Part shown: in pieces, positions 41,242 through 50,702 of the stretch
How the letters are laid out: the number at the start of each line of letters is the position of its first letter
How positions within the stretch are numbered: position 1 is the stretch's first letter
Source of the DNA: Candidatus Woesearchaeota archaeon
Lineage (GTDB): Archaea > Nanobdellota > Nanobdellia > Woesearchaeales > DSVV01
NCBI GenBank assembly: GCA_016214075.1
Contig: JACRPI010000003.1
Span: 1-63,713, forward strand
Direction: 5' to 3'
DNA length: 63,713 bases
The notes under the pieces: generated by a model
Told to the model about the DNA's origin: nothing
The model's input: only the letters and a program-made list of their open reading frames with translations
Database searches by the model: none
Translations under genes and position numbers: made by a program

Positions 41242-41739
41242 CTATTCCACAACCACATTTCCTGTCATGCTTGGATGATAGCTGCAGTAATAATCATACA
41301 ACCCTTTTTTCGTGAAGGTATAAGTCCATGATTCTCCCTGGCTGATTGTTCTGGAATTTAATCCTTCCCCATCCACTGTATGCGGCGCGCTATCATAATT
41401 TGTCCAGACTACTGTTGTTCCTTCTTTAATCCTGATTTCCTGATCGTCAAATTTGTAGTTCCGCATCGCAACCGCCACTATTTCCGCTTCAGCAGTTTCT
41501 TCTGTGTCACTTTGTTCTTCACTGTCTTTTTCTTCATCATTTCCAACGGAAACTGAGACATCACTGTCACCGACATTGACAACCACTGTTTCTTCCACAC
41601 CCGCGCCTTCTTCTCCAAGCACTGGCTGTGTTGCGACAACTTCTGTTTCCGCTGCTTTTTCTCCACAACTTACTAAGAAAAATACCATACACAATAATAC
41701 TACCATTATACTTGTTTTTTTACTTATCATATTTATCAT
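41242..41739 (-). CDS. Lipoprotein cupredoxin (plastocyanin-like)
   Basis: A lipobox (FFLVSC) is followed by an acidic linker (residues about 25-75) and a cupredoxin domain. The copper site is complete: the first His in SAPHTVDG, then CSYHPSM with Cys, His and Met. It is a type 1 blue copper protein that probably carries electrons outside the membrane. Length is 165 residues. It is the first of the redox or isoprenoid genes and lies divergent from the lycopene-cyclase-like gene. Confidence 0.88.
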   Translation of the reverse strand: MINMISKKTSIMVVLLCMVFFLVSCGEKAAETEVVATQPVLGEEGAGVEETVVVNVGDSDVSVSVGNDEEKDSEEQSDTEETAEAEIVAVAMRNYKFDDQEIRIKEGTTVVWTNYDSAPHTVDGEGLNSRTISQGESWTYTFTKKGLYDYYCSYHPSMTGNVVVE

Positions 41740-41820
41740 ATTATCACCAAAAAGAGTAAAAACGTTGTTCTTTTTTAATGTTTGGAAAAATATAAATAAT
41801 ATGCAATGTAAAAGGGTTTA

Positions 41821-42528
41821 ATGACCCTCAATAATCCTTTTAACCCCTGGCTTACGTTTTCCCTTCTCTTTTTAGGTGTCTGGCTTCTTATTTTTCTAGC
41901 GAAGCCCACAGTCAGAAGAGAAATGTTCTGGGTCAGCTTATTTACTATGCCCTTTGGCTTCACAGAGCCGCTTTTTGTTCCAGAATATTGGAGTCCACCA
42001 TCACTTTTCGATCTTGCCGCAAGAACAGGATTTGACATCGAAAGCTTGATTTTTTGCTTCGCGATTGGAGGGATTGGCGCTGTTTTATATGAGGCTCTCT
42101 TTAGAGTAAAACACAAGAAACTCCCTGAAAAAGAAAAACACTGCAAACGACATCACTTTCATCTTCTTGCGCTTACGTCGCCACTATTCGTGTTCATTCC
42201 TCTTCTTTTATGGACAGAAATCAACTCTATTTACGCCGCGTGCATCGCAATGTTTGTCGGCGGCATCGCCGCGATGCTCTGCAGACCTGACTTAACGAGA
42301 AAGATACTAATTGGCGCGCTCTTATTTCTTAGTCTTTATTTTATTTTCTTCCTTACGTTCATACTAGCCTATCCGGGGATTGTTCAGGAAGTCTGGAATC
42401 TTTCAGCGCTCTCTGGAATTCTCTTTCTTGGAATTCCCATCGAGGAACTATTATTCGGCTTTACTTTCGGCATGCTCTGGAGCAGCGCCTATGAACACGC
42501 GCTGTGGTACACGGTTGTGAAAAAATGA
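41821..42528 (+). CDS. Lycopene-cyclase-domain membrane protein
   Basis: The 235-residue protein has six or seven membrane helices and motifs of the archaeal/fungal-type cyclase (CrtYcd/CarRA): PFGFTEPLFVPEYWSPP near residue 45 and GIPIEELLFGFTFGM near residue 205 with the conserved Glu pair. Such enzymes close rings on linear carotenoids. A TATA-like AAATATAAATAA at 41788 precedes the gene. Its stop overlaps the start of the FAD oxidoreductase (ATGA), so they are co-expressed. Confidence 0.8.
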   Translation: MTLNNPFNPWLTFSLLFLGVWLLIFLAKPTVRREMFWVSLFTMPFGFTEPLFVPEYWSPPSLFDLAARTGFDIESLIFCFAIGGIGAVLYEALFRVKHKKLPEKEKHCKRHHFHLLALTSPLFVFIPLLLWTEINSIYAACIAMFVGGIAAMLCRPDLTRKILIGALLFLSLYFIFFLTFILAYPGIVQEVWNLSALSGILFLGIPIEELLFGFTFGMLWSSAYEHALWYTVVKK

Positions 42529-43823
42529 AAACACCCCGCTTGAGAAAAATCGCGGTGATCGGCGCAGGAATTGCCGGACTCACCTGCGCGTACGAACTCC
42601 AAAAAGCGGGTTTTGCGGTCACTGTTTATGAGAAAGAAAATATTGTTGGCGGAAGAATGTCCACAAGAACAAAAAAGGACATGCCCTTTGACATTGGCGC
42701 AAATCATCTCGCGAATGTCTATACCGAAATGAGAAAATACTGCAACGAACTCGGCGTTCTCTGGCAGAAGATGTCTTTTCTGCAATACGGCATCGCCCGT
42801 GATGGCAACATTCTTCCATTGACCGCAGGAGTGAGCTGGGTTTCAAAGGTGCTGCTTTCTCTCCAATTTCTCCGCTGTGGAAAGGGAATTGATTTCTTTG
42901 ATCTTTCCACCGCTAGAGCATATGACCATGAAAACGCATATGATTTCATGAAACGAAAAACAGGAAAAGAGATTGCTGATTATTATGTTGATCCTTTCGC
43001 GTCAACATATCAATTTCATAGAGCAAAAGAAATAAGCGTCAGCGCCTTACTTGGAGTTATGCAGTCTATAAAATACCATAAAAAAGATTGGGATCTTCAT
43101 AACACAAAAGGCGGAATGAGCGCATTGCCCAACGCGCTAGCAAAACAACTCCACGTAAGAACAGCTACTCCTGTCACACACATTCACGCGAGGAAAAAAA
43201 GCGTCGAACTTGTGACAAATGGAAAAACAGCATCTTTTGAAAAAGCGGTTTTGGCAACCACAGCAGGCATCACCAAAAAGATATACAAAAACCCGACGAG
43301 GGAACAACAAAAGGTGCTTGATGGAACACCATACTCTTCCACAATCAGCGTCGCTTTCCGCGTCCCCTCAAAAAAAATGCGGCAGTTTTCTGTTGTCTGG
43401 GTTCCATATAAAGAAAGCAGCGCAATATCTGGATTTACCAATGAAAAAATGAAAGGAGAAGAACTCATCCATAAAGACAAAAGCATGCTCTCTGTCTGGC
43501 TTCATGAAGATTTCGCGAAAAAGATTCTTGACAAACCAGATAAAGAGATATTCTCTCTTGTCCGAAAAGAATTTCTTAAGATTTGTTCCTGGCTCGACGA
43601 GGATGATCTGGAAGGGTATGATTTGCATCGCTGGCCAGAAGCAATGCCCAAATTTTCGCAGGAACATATTCGATCTGTTAGCGAATTTCTGAAAAAAGGG
43701 CAAGGAGAAAACAACATTTATTTTTGCGGCGATTATCTCAACAGTCCATGGACAGAAGGAGCGCTTCGCTGCGGTCAACGGGTTGCTCAACAAATCATTG
43801 CTTCTTACAAACCCACGCAATAA
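42525..43823 (+). CDS. FAD-dependent amine oxidase/desaturase-like enzyme
   Basis: The Rossmann dinucleotide motif IAVIGAGIAGLTCAYEL starts at about residue 9, followed by EKENIVGGRMST. The late CGDYLNSPWTEGALRCG is the closing FAD motif of the amine oxidase/protoporphyrinogen oxidase group. Length (432 residues) is normal. In this context it is a candidate isoprenoid or carotenoid oxidoreductase, though the substrate is unknown. The 3' end overlaps the opposing desaturase-like gene by 29 bases. Confidence 0.82.
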   Translation: MKTPRLRKIAVIGAGIAGLTCAYELQKAGFAVTVYEKENIVGGRMSTRTKKDMPFDIGANHLANVYTEMRKYCNELGVLWQKMSFLQYGIARDGNILPLTAGVSWVSKVLLSLQFLRCGKGIDFFDLSTARAYDHENAYDFMKRKTGKEIADYYVDPFASTYQFHRAKEISVSALLGVMQSIKYHKKDWDLHNTKGGMSALPNALAKQLHVRTATPVTHIHARKKSVELVTNGKTASFEKAVLATTAGITKKIYKNPTREQQKVLDGTPYSSTISVAFRVPSKKMRQFSVVWVPYKESSAISGFTNEKMKGEELIHKDKSMLSVWLHEDFAKKILDKPDKEIFSLVRKEFLKICSWLDEDDLEGYDLHRWPEAMPKFSQEHIRSVSEFLKKGQGENNIYFCGDYLNSPWTEGALRCGQRVAQQIIASYKPTQ

Positions 43824-45444
43824 TTTTCTCATCATCAGGAACATTTCTTGAGTCAAAAAACTTGTCTCCAGTAAGGTCCATATACAGATTCATTCCTGTC
43901 GCAACGGTGCCATAGACTCCCGCATATCCGCTTGACGCATTGCACCAGAAGAAGTTTGTAAACGGTGTCTTTGCTTTCAGGCGACCAAGACCCATTTGCT
44001 CTGGCGTCATGTTGGAGCCGTACGCATTGCCGCGAATCGCCTGACAGAAATCTTCATGCGTCACTGGTGTGCCCACTACTTTTACCGCAATATGCTTACG
44101 CAAATCTGGAACATAATATTTTTCCACTAAATCCAGCATCCTCTCCGCAACTGCCATCTTTGCCTGAAGATATTCTTTATAGCTGTTCTTCTGCATATTT
44201 TTGAAAACATCATATCCTGTGACTGTCGCGATTTCCATGACATGACTTCCTTTTGGCGCAGTTCCTGCTTTTTCTGTATGCAATGTCGGCGTTGAAATAA
44301 AAAACCACTGCTTCTCAAAATTGTGCTCTTCCAACTGCTCTTTCCACATCTTGTTCATATCCCACTGCAGAAGATGCCATGTATTATATTTTCCAAACCC
44401 ATATTTGAGAAGATCAATATCTTTAAGACCTAAATAAATCATTACTCCTGATGGAGAATATTCATAATCAAGTTTTTTGATGTATTGCTTTGGAAATTTA
44501 TCCCTGCCAATGATGTAGGACGCTGCCTGAGGATCCATATTACAAATGAACTGTGTAGCGGTAAACGTCTTGCCGTCTTTTGTTTCGAGGCTTGTTACTT
44601 TATTTTCTTCTGTATTTATTTTATCCACTTCTGTTTCATAAAAAATATGGCAACCCTCATGCTCTGTGATGAATGACGCAAGCCGTTCTGTCAAATACTT
44701 GAAATGTTTTGTTGGATAATACGCTCCATTGTTATAGCCGCAAAATAACGCAATATACGCGAAGATGGACAATCGCTCCGGCGGAAGCATGAAATCTCCC
44801 GCGTTCGCGCAGAGAACCGCCTGCGCTTCTTTGCTGAGACCGCACTCATCAAAAACATCTTGAAGTGTTTTTTTTCGATATTTCAGTATTGTCAAACATT
44901 TTGGAAAGCTTTTGACGTACTCCCACCAGCCGCTCTTCTGTTTTGGAAGAAATGCTATCTCTTTTCGAATCGTGGTGAGTATCTTGCAGAACTTGTTTAC
45001 TTTTTTTCCTTCTCCTGGATACGCCGCTTCAATATGCCGCTCAAGCTTGTCAAAGCCGTATGGAATCATAACACTTTTCTCATCGGGCAGAACAACGCGG
45101 TCATAGCCTTCTGGATTGAACAATTCAAAAGTGATATCCTTTTCTAATCCTATCTGTTTGAGGAATTCGTAAATTCTCTCTCCTGGCGCGCATCCCCAGA
45201 TATAATGGATTTGCGCGCAGAAATGAAAATCACCCATCTTAAAGGTGTGCGCATACCCTCCTGGAACGTCGTGCGCCTCGACCATACAAATCTTTTTTCC
45301 CGCGTGCGCTAATAGGGCACCTACAGTCAACGCAGAAATTCCTGTTCCAATAATGATAAAATCATATTTCTTTCTTTGTTTGTATATCGCATCCTGCTCT
45401 TGACGCTGTTCTTTTGATAACGCACCTGTACTATGCTTCTTCAT
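43795..45444 (-). CDS. Phytoene desaturase/carotenoid isomerase/retinol saturase-like FAD protein
   Basis: The N-terminal FAD motif (FIIIGTGISALTVGALLAHA) lies at about residue 29, then EAHDVPGGYAHTF. The C-terminal region (NAYGSNMTPEQMGLGRLKAK and GYAGVYGTVATGMN) matches the CrtI/CrtISO/RetSat group. Length is 549 residues. Such enzymes desaturate, isomerise or saturate polyene chains. It is transcribed opposite to the lycopene-cyclase pair. No phytoene synthase lies in this window. Confidence 0.85.
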   Translation of the reverse strand: MKKHSTGALSKEQRQEQDAIYKQRKKYDFIIIGTGISALTVGALLAHAGKKICMVEAHDVPGGYAHTFKMGDFHFCAQIHYIWGCAPGERIYEFLKQIGLEKDITFELFNPEGYDRVVLPDEKSVMIPYGFDKLERHIEAAYPGEGKKVNKFCKILTTIRKEIAFLPKQKSGWWEYVKSFPKCLTILKYRKKTLQDVFDECGLSKEAQAVLCANAGDFMLPPERLSIFAYIALFCGYNNGAYYPTKHFKYLTERLASFITEHEGCHIFYETEVDKINTEENKVTSLETKDGKTFTATQFICNMDPQAASYIIGRDKFPKQYIKKLDYEYSPSGVMIYLGLKDIDLLKYGFGKYNTWHLLQWDMNKMWKEQLEEHNFEKQWFFISTPTLHTEKAGTAPKGSHVMEIATVTGYDVFKNMQKNSYKEYLQAKMAVAERMLDLVEKYYVPDLRKHIAVKVVGTPVTHEDFCQAIRGNAYGSNMTPEQMGLGRLKAKTPFTNFFWCNASSGYAGVYGTVATGMNLYMDLTGDKFFDSRNVPDDEKIIAWVCKKQ

Positions 45445-45547
45445 TTGTTTTCAGATAAAGAAGAACTATTTCAATGTTTCTGTGTTGGTTAGCAAAAGGT
45501 TTAAATAAGATGATAAGCAATAATCGTCACTAGTAGAGCACTATACT

Positions 45548-47233
45548 ATGACCTCCTTACACCATATTAAACAAGACATAGAAGACATGAAAAGACTGAG
45601 CGACATCGCTACTGCTTTTTTTATGGGCGGTTTTTCGTATTACATTAAAAAAAGTGGACTCAAGAAATGTGTTTCTGTCCGTTGCCGGATTCGCTGTTTC
45701 ATCAAAAGAAAATGCAATTGTCCTCCTGAAAAGCATTCACTCCCTCTCCATTTCAGAGAAGTGATTGAAAATCTTGGGCCAACATTCATCAAATTTGGCC
45801 AGTTACTCAGCTTACGTCCAGATGTTATCCCTGAAGAATACTGCGCTGAACTTCGGAAATTACAGGAAGATGTTCCTGGATTTTCATTCAACGAAGTACA
45901 GAAAATTATTGAAGCTGAATTTGGCAAACCTGTTCAATCACTTTTTTCTTCCTTTGATAAAAAACCTATTGCTGCCGCATCCATCGCGCAAGTTCATATT
46001 GCCCAGCTAAAAAATGGAAAAAAGGTTGCGGTAAAAGTGCTCAGACCTGACGTTCGAACCACTATTGAACAAGACATTAGAATCATGGAAAAAGTTGCCG
46101 CTCTTTTTGAAACGCACATTCCAGAAACACGACCATTCCGACCGAAGCGGTTTGTTCAGGAATTTAAAGATTGGACCATGAAGGAACTTGATTTCCGCAA
46201 TGAAGGCCGCATTATGGATGAGATGCGGACTGTCTTCAAAAATGAAACGCTTCTCAAAATACCTGAAGTCCACTGGGAATTGACATCGAAAAAAATAGTC
46301 ACCATGGAATTTATTGACGGTACACACATTAGTGATGCCAAAGGATTACAAAAACTCCACATAAACAAAAAAGAACTTGCTATAAATGGCATCACCATTA
46401 TTGTCGCGCAAACACTTGTTCATGGCATTTTTCATGGTGATCCTCATCCCGGCAACATTCTTGCTCTCCAAGGAAACAGATTTGGTTTTCTTGATTTTGG
46501 CATTGTGGGGAGAGTGACTGAACGACAGCGGCGAAAACTTTCTCTTTATCTCATCCACTTGTTAGAGCGTGATTTTGAGAGAGCCATGGTGCACATCCTT
46601 GATCTCGCGGAGACAACAGAAGAATCAGATATTGAAGGATTTAAAAGAGCGTTCATGGACATCCTTGCTGCATGCTACGGCTCTGTGGGAAACAGCAGTT
46701 TGAGCGACGCATTTTTTCGCGCAGTTATCGCGGGCGTGCCTTACAAAATTTACTTTCCTTCAGATTTAGTATTACTCTCTAAAGCGTTTGTTACTTCTGA
46801 ATCTGTTGGAAGAAACCTTTACCCTCAATTTAACATTCTTACTGACGCACGGGAGTCTGTAGAAAAGACGCTGAAACAACAACTTCACCCTGTTAAAACC
46901 GTCAAAAATTTATTGAGAAATTCTCTTGATTATGGAGAGATTGTTGAAGATCTTCCGCTTCATACGGCGCGAGTTCTAAAACTCATCGAAAAAGGAAGCA
47001 TCGCTGTCACCATAGATAAAAAAGAGTTTAGTGGATATATGAACGAATTTCATAAAGCAAACAACATACGCGTTGTTGGAACTATTATCGCGGCACTTGT
47101 CATCGCAAGCGCTATTACAAGCTTTCTTCAAGAAGGACAACAGCATATGTTGTCGCTTCCTATGATCGAGCTGTATCTGGCACTAGGACTTGGTATATGG
47201 CTTGTGCATTATATGAAAAACAACAAGAAATAA
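45548..47233 (+). CDS. UbiB/ABC1-family atypical kinase
   Basis: The 561-residue protein has the family signature IKFGQLLSLRPDVIP (KxGQ), the Ala-rich loop PIAAASIAQVH, the VAVKVLRP Lys, HGIFHGDPHPGNIL and FLDFGIVGR. Two hydrophobic segments at the end (VVGTIIAALVIASAITSF and LPMIELYLALGLGIWLVHY) anchor it. UbiB-like ATPases support synthesis or extraction of prenyl lipids such as quinones. Its place among isoprenoid-type enzymes suggests a role on their lipid product. A TTTAAATAAG box near 45500 precedes it. Confidence 0.93.
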   Translation: MTSLHHIKQDIEDMKRLSDIATAFFMGGFSYYIKKSGLKKCVSVRCRIRCFIKRKCNCPPEKHSLPLHFREVIENLGPTFIKFGQLLSLRPDVIPEEYCAELRKLQEDVPGFSFNEVQKIIEAEFGKPVQSLFSSFDKKPIAAASIAQVHIAQLKNGKKVAVKVLRPDVRTTIEQDIRIMEKVAALFETHIPETRPFRPKRFVQEFKDWTMKELDFRNEGRIMDEMRTVFKNETLLKIPEVHWELTSKKIVTMEFIDGTHISDAKGLQKLHINKKELAINGITIIVAQTLVHGIFHGDPHPGNILALQGNRFGFLDFGIVGRVTERQRRKLSLYLIHLLERDFERAMVHILDLAETTEESDIEGFKRAFMDILAACYGSVGNSSLSDAFFRAVIAGVPYKIYFPSDLVLLSKAFVTSESVGRNLYPQFNILTDARESVEKTLKQQLHPVKTVKNLLRNSLDYGEIVEDLPLHTARVLKLIEKGSIAVTIDKKEFSGYMNEFHKANNIRVVGTIIAALVIASAITSFLQEGQQHMLSLPMIELYLALGLGIWLVHYMKNNKK

Positions 47234-47257
47234 ATAGAGAACAATTATAGAAGAAGC

Positions 47258-47881
47258 ATGAGCAAAAATCTTACTTCAGTTCAATCTCTTTATCATCTCG
47301 GTCACGCGACCTGGTATGATCCTTTTCGAATACTATGGACAAGGATTGTTGAACACACCCTTGAGAAGGATTTTCTTGAAGCACTTCAAATGAATATTAC
47401 TTCCAAAACAAAGATTGTAGAGATTGGCTGCGGCACTGGAATTAATATTGGTAGAATTTTGTCTTTGCAGAAACCATTTCCCTCGTATCTCGGCATTGAT
47501 TTCTCTCCTGATATGCTCGCTGTCGCGCAACAGAAATTTGGACGTCAAGAGCATATTTCTTTTCTTGAAGGAGACGCGCGTACTGTTGTGCTCCCCAAAA
47601 CCATTGACCTTATGATTTGCACGTGGGTGCTTTCCCACATTCCTGAACCTTCTGCTGTTGTCAACAGAGGTTACAAAAATTTAGCCAAAGATGGCACAAT
47701 ACTTCTTGTTTTTCTCACAAAACCCGTATGGTATATTGCATTCTGGTTTCTTCCCCTTGCAACACACCTCTTTCGCTCTACTTTTGTTTCTGCCGAAGAA
47801 ATTGAAAAAATGAATGGTAAAAAGGAAATAAAGAAATACGCGTGCGGACTTGCAACATTTGTTGTGATTAAAAAGATATGA
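47258..47881 (+). CDS. Class I methyltransferase, UbiE-like
   Basis: The SAM loop IVEIGCGTGINIGRIL (motif I), GIDFSPDMLAVAQQKF (motif II) and LMICTWVLSHIPEPSAVV (motif III) are clear. It lies 24 bases after the UbiB-type gene, and methyltransferases of this group methylate quinone or other prenyl rings, so I infer a lipid substrate. The C-terminus has one hydrophobic stretch (VWYIAFWFLPLATHLF) that may touch the membrane. Length is 207 residues. Confidence 0.85.
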   Translation: MSKNLTSVQSLYHLGHATWYDPFRILWTRIVEHTLEKDFLEALQMNITSKTKIVEIGCGTGINIGRILSLQKPFPSYLGIDFSPDMLAVAQQKFGRQEHISFLEGDARTVVLPKTIDLMICTWVLSHIPEPSAVVNRGYKNLAKDGTILLVFLTKPVWYIAFWFLPLATHLFRSTFVSAEEIEKMNGKKEIKKYACGLATFVVIKKI

Positions 47882-47889
47882 GTTCTTCT

Positions 47890-48246
47890 TTACTTCGATA
47901 TCTTTAACATATAATACGTTGCAACATACAGAAAAAAAAGATGTTCTGGGAAAACAATAAGATGAAACAATACTGGATAACCGTACAACAAATAACGGAT
48001 TTGGAGTAATGTGACTGTGACTATTGTGATGACCGCAGCCTGCTTTGGAATAGAGAGCTTTGTTACGAAAAGACCTGCAAGACATGCCCACAGCGTTCCA
48101 TACAGAATTTTATTTGTGAAATACCATAATGGCACTTCAAGCATCTGGCTACTTTGATGCACCAGCCAATCGAAAAACGTGAATATAAGAATTGCACAAA
48201 AAAGAAAAAAAGAGCGCCGTATGTGGCGCTTTATTCGCGCTTTCAT
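47890..48246 (-). CDS. Four-helix membrane protein of unknown function
   Basis: The start is the ATG at 48246, three bases after the stop of the upstream gene; a longer frame would overlap that gene. The 118-residue product has a basic N-terminus (MKARIKRHIRRSF) and four membrane helices, e.g. FLFCAILIFTFFDWLVH and AAVITIVTVTLLQIRYLLY. I do not recognise the family. It may belong to the neighbouring lipid locus. Confidence 0.65.
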   Translation of the reverse strand: MKARIKRHIRRSFFLFCAILIFTFFDWLVHQSSQMLEVPLWYFTNKILYGTLWACLAGLFVTKLSIPKQAAVITIVTVTLLQIRYLLYGYPVLFHLIVFPEHLFFLYVATYYMLKISK

Positions 48247-48248
48247 GT

Positions 48249-48443
48249 TTATTGTGGTTTTAATCCGAGCATTTCTTTCAATGCGCAATAACAGAAAAAG
48301 CTTTCTACCAACGCAATCCAACCCACGATTGCAATGACCCAATTCAGCCACACCATATTATACTGCGGTGCCCATGGTCCTAGCCACCAAAACGCTAACG
48401 CAAAGCGTAACACGCGATCCACTGTTCCTAGATTTTGTTTCAT
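48249..48443 (-). CDS. DUF2892-family (YgaP-like) membrane protein
   Basis: This 64-residue protein starts MKQNLGTVDRVLRFALAFWW, the hallmark of DUF2892, and has two membrane helices. The family is often found fused or next to rhodanese domains; here a rhodanese gene lies 100 bases away, divergently transcribed. AGAGGTG precedes the ATG. Confidence 0.85.
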   Translation of the reverse strand: MKQNLGTVDRVLRFALAFWWLGPWAPQYNMVWLNWVIAIVGWIALVESFFCYCALKEMLGLKPQ

Positions 48444-48543
48444 GATAAAACACCTCTTTTGTTCTCTTTTGTCACTGTGTGTATATTAAAGTTGCTGTTT
48501 TTCCTTCACAAAACATAAAAACAATGAGTCTCTTCTTTTCTCT

Positions 48544-48951
48544 ATGAAACAATTTTTACAAAAATTATTTGGAAAAGAAACAACATGCGCAACAGGAACA
48601 TGCACCACTGCTGCTCCTAAAGAGGAGAATAGAACACTTGATCTTTCTCCTGAAGACTTTTCCAAAGAACTAAAAAAACAAGACATTATTCTTATCGATG
48701 TCCGACGACCTGAAGAATTCAACGAAGGACACATCAAAAACGCAAAACTTCTTCCTGTACAGGAGCTCTCTGAAGAGAAAATGGATGAACTTGGCGTGAA
48801 GAAAAATGATGACATTCTTCTGTATTGCAGATCTGGTGGCAGAAGCGGACACGCACTGCATATGCTGCAAGCAGCAGGATACAACCATGTTCGACATCTT
48901 GATGGCGGTATTTTAGCGTGGCAGGAAAAGAAGTTGCCGCTGGAAAAATAA
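48544..48951 (+). CDS. Single-domain rhodanese
   Basis: The core ILIDVRRPEEFNEGHIKNAK and the active-site loop YCRSGGRS (catalytic Cys) are present, ending HLDGGILAWQEKKLP. It transfers sulfane sulfur between thiols. A short N-terminal extension has Cys residues (TTCATGTCTTA) that could add a metal or thiol site. Length is 135 residues. It pairs with the divergent DUF2892 gene. It lacks the extra domain of TrhO and is not a tRNA hydroxylase by itself. Confidence 0.88.
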   Translation: MKQFLQKLFGKETTCATGTCTTAAPKEENRTLDLSPEDFSKELKKQDIILIDVRRPEEFNEGHIKNAKLLPVQELSEEKMDELGVKKNDDILLYCRSGGRSGHALHMLQAAGYNHVRHLDGGILAWQEKKLPLEK

Positions 48952-48964
48952 TTTGAGGAGAGAC

Positions 48965-49408
48965 ATGGCTATTTCCTATACTCCAGAAGATCTTCATGAC
49001 CATCATGGCATTGCGGCAATCATTACTAATGAAAATGGTGAAATTCTCATGCAGGAACATGTTAAATTTGGTTTCTGGACTATTCCTGTTGGTAAGACAA
49101 AAGAGAATCAATGTGTTGAGGATTCGCTTCGGGAAGAACTTCGCGAAGAATGTAACATCTCGATTACTTCCTTCAAAGAGATTGCGACACAAGATTTTCT
49201 TTATATGCGATATGGCAAAAATGTTGTTGTCAAAGGACACCTCTTCGCAATTCTTGCTTTTTCTGGGACTCTTCAAAATAAAGAACCGCATAAACATAAA
49301 ACGCAGTGCTTTATGCCTCTTGAAAAAATAAAAAAACTTCCTTTGGTCTCTGATTTTACCTTGCTTTACCTCAATACGTTAGGAATCTCCCGTCCAAAAA
49401 GCCTATAA
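48965..49408 (+). CDS. Nudix hydrolase
   Basis: I start at the ATG at 48965 after GAGGAGAGAC. The Nudix box region is PVGKTKENQCVEDSLREEL followed by REECNI. It departs from the consensus at two places: Gln replaces the Glu six residues after Gly, and the usual Arg before the ELxEE core is shifted by one. Nudix proteins hydrolyse nucleoside diphosphates linked to another group. Length is 147 residues. It lies 13 bases after the rhodanese gene. Substrate unknown. Confidence 0.85.
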   Translation: MAISYTPEDLHDHHGIAAIITNENGEILMQEHVKFGFWTIPVGKTKENQCVEDSLREELREECNISITSFKEIATQDFLYMRYGKNVVVKGHLFAILAFSGTLQNKEPHKHKTQCFMPLEKIKKLPLVSDFTLLYLNTLGISRPKSL

Positions 49409-49439
49409 AGTTAAAAAGGATTGCTTCTTTTCTTCCTTT

Positions 49440-50702
49440 ATGGAGACAAAAAAAAACATCGACATTATGGCTCCTGCGGGGTCCTACGAGTCGCTCATGG
49501 CAGCACTGCACGCAGGCGCGACTTCTGTTTATTTTGGTATTGAACAACTCAACATGCGCGCGCGAGCGACAAATAACTTTCACTTTGAGGATCTTCCAAA
49601 AATCGCCGCGCTCTGTAAAAAACAGCACGTCAAAACATATCTCACCGTGAACACTATCCTTTATGATCACGACATTGTTCTCATGAAAAAGATTTGTGAC
49701 GCCGCAAAAGTAGCAGGGATTGATGCGATCATCGCGAGTGATTTTGCTGTGCTTCAATACGCACAACAGATTGGGCAGCCAGTCCATATTTCCACGCAGA
49801 TGAACATCTCAAATATAGAAGCTGTTCGCTTTTTCGCGCAACACGCTGATGTTCTTGTGCTTGCGCGAGAACTGACACTTTTACAAATAAAAGAAATTTC
49901 TGAACAGATTCAGGAACAAAAGATTAAAGGTCCTTCTGGAGCATTAGTCCAAATTGAGGTATTTGTCCATGGAGCCCTTTGCGTCGCAATTTCCGGCAAA
50001 TGCTACATGAGCCTTGCAACCTACAACGCTTCCGCGAACAGAGGAGCATGCCTCCAAAACTGCCGACGATCCTACAAACTTACTGACGATGAAACAGGAG
50101 AGGAACTTGTTGTGGACAACAAATACATCATGTCTCCAAAAGATCTCTGCACTATTGGCTTTATTGACAAGCTTATTGAAGCAGGCGTTTCTATCATGAA
50201 AATTGAAGGCAGAGGAAAAGCACCCGAATATGTCGCAACCGTTACCGCTGCCTATAAAGAAGCAGTTGATAGCTATTTCGCTGGAACATACACTCCTGAA
50301 AAGATTGAAGCATGGACTAAAAAACTTGAAGAAGTGTATAACAGAGGGTTCTGGCACGGCGGCTATTATCTGGGCAAAAAACTTGGAGAGTGGAGCGGCA
50401 CTTATGGCTCTTGCGCAACAAAAGAAAAGAAATATCTTGGCACCGCGAAAAATTATTATCCAAAAGCTGAGATTGCTCACTTTATGCTCGAAGCAGGAGA
50501 ACTGAAGACAGGCGATGAAGTAATCATTACTGGACAAACAACTGGAGTGCTTCAGACCATAATAAACGAACTTTATGTTCAGGACAAACGGGCAATTATT
50601 GGAAAGAAAGGAGAAGAGATAACCTTTTCTGTTCCTCAAAAGATTCGGAAAAACGACAAGCTCTTTGTCGTCATCGATAAAACAGCAGGGAAAAATGCCT
50701 AA
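49440..50702 (+). CDS. U32 peptidase-family protein, TrhP/YegQ-like
   Basis: The N-terminus IMAPAGSYESLMAALHAGA and the Cys-rich signature ISGKCYMSLATYNASANRGA then CLQNCRRSY (the Fe-S binding Cys set) mark the U32 family. Members related to TrhP hydroxylate U34 of tRNA, while others act on ubiquinone (UbiU/V) or 23S rRNA (RlhA). In this operon a ferredoxin and a chorismate mutase follow at once, which favours the TrhP role, since ho5U synthesis by TrhP needs prephenate. Length is 420 residues. Its stop overlaps the ferredoxin start by 8 bases. Confidence 0.85.
   Translation: METKKNIDIMAPAGSYESLMAALHAGATSVYFGIEQLNMRARATNNFHFEDLPKIAALCKKQHVKTYLTVNTILYDHDIVLMKKICDAAKVAGIDAIIASDFAVLQYAQQIGQPVHISTQMNISNIEAVRFFAQHADVLVLARELTLLQIKEISEQIQEQKIKGPSGALVQIEVFVHGALCVAISGKCYMSLATYNASANRGACLQNCRRSYKLTDDETGEELVVDNKYIMSPKDLCTIGFIDKLIEAGVSIMKIEGRGKAPEYVATVTAAYKEAVDSYFAGTYTPEKIEAWTKKLEEVYNRGFWHGGYYLGKKLGEWSGTYGSCATKEKKYLGTAKNYYPKAEIAHFMLEAGELKTGDEVIITGQTTGVLQTIINELYVQDKRAIIGKKGEEITFSVPQKIRKNDKLFVVIDKTAGKNA

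Noticed and set aside
48544-48951. Rhodanese as TrhO-type tRNA hydroxylase, complementing the U32 protein
   Set aside because: It has only the rhodanese domain and lacks the additional N-terminal domain of TrhO; linkage to a DUF2892 gene fits sulfur handling better.
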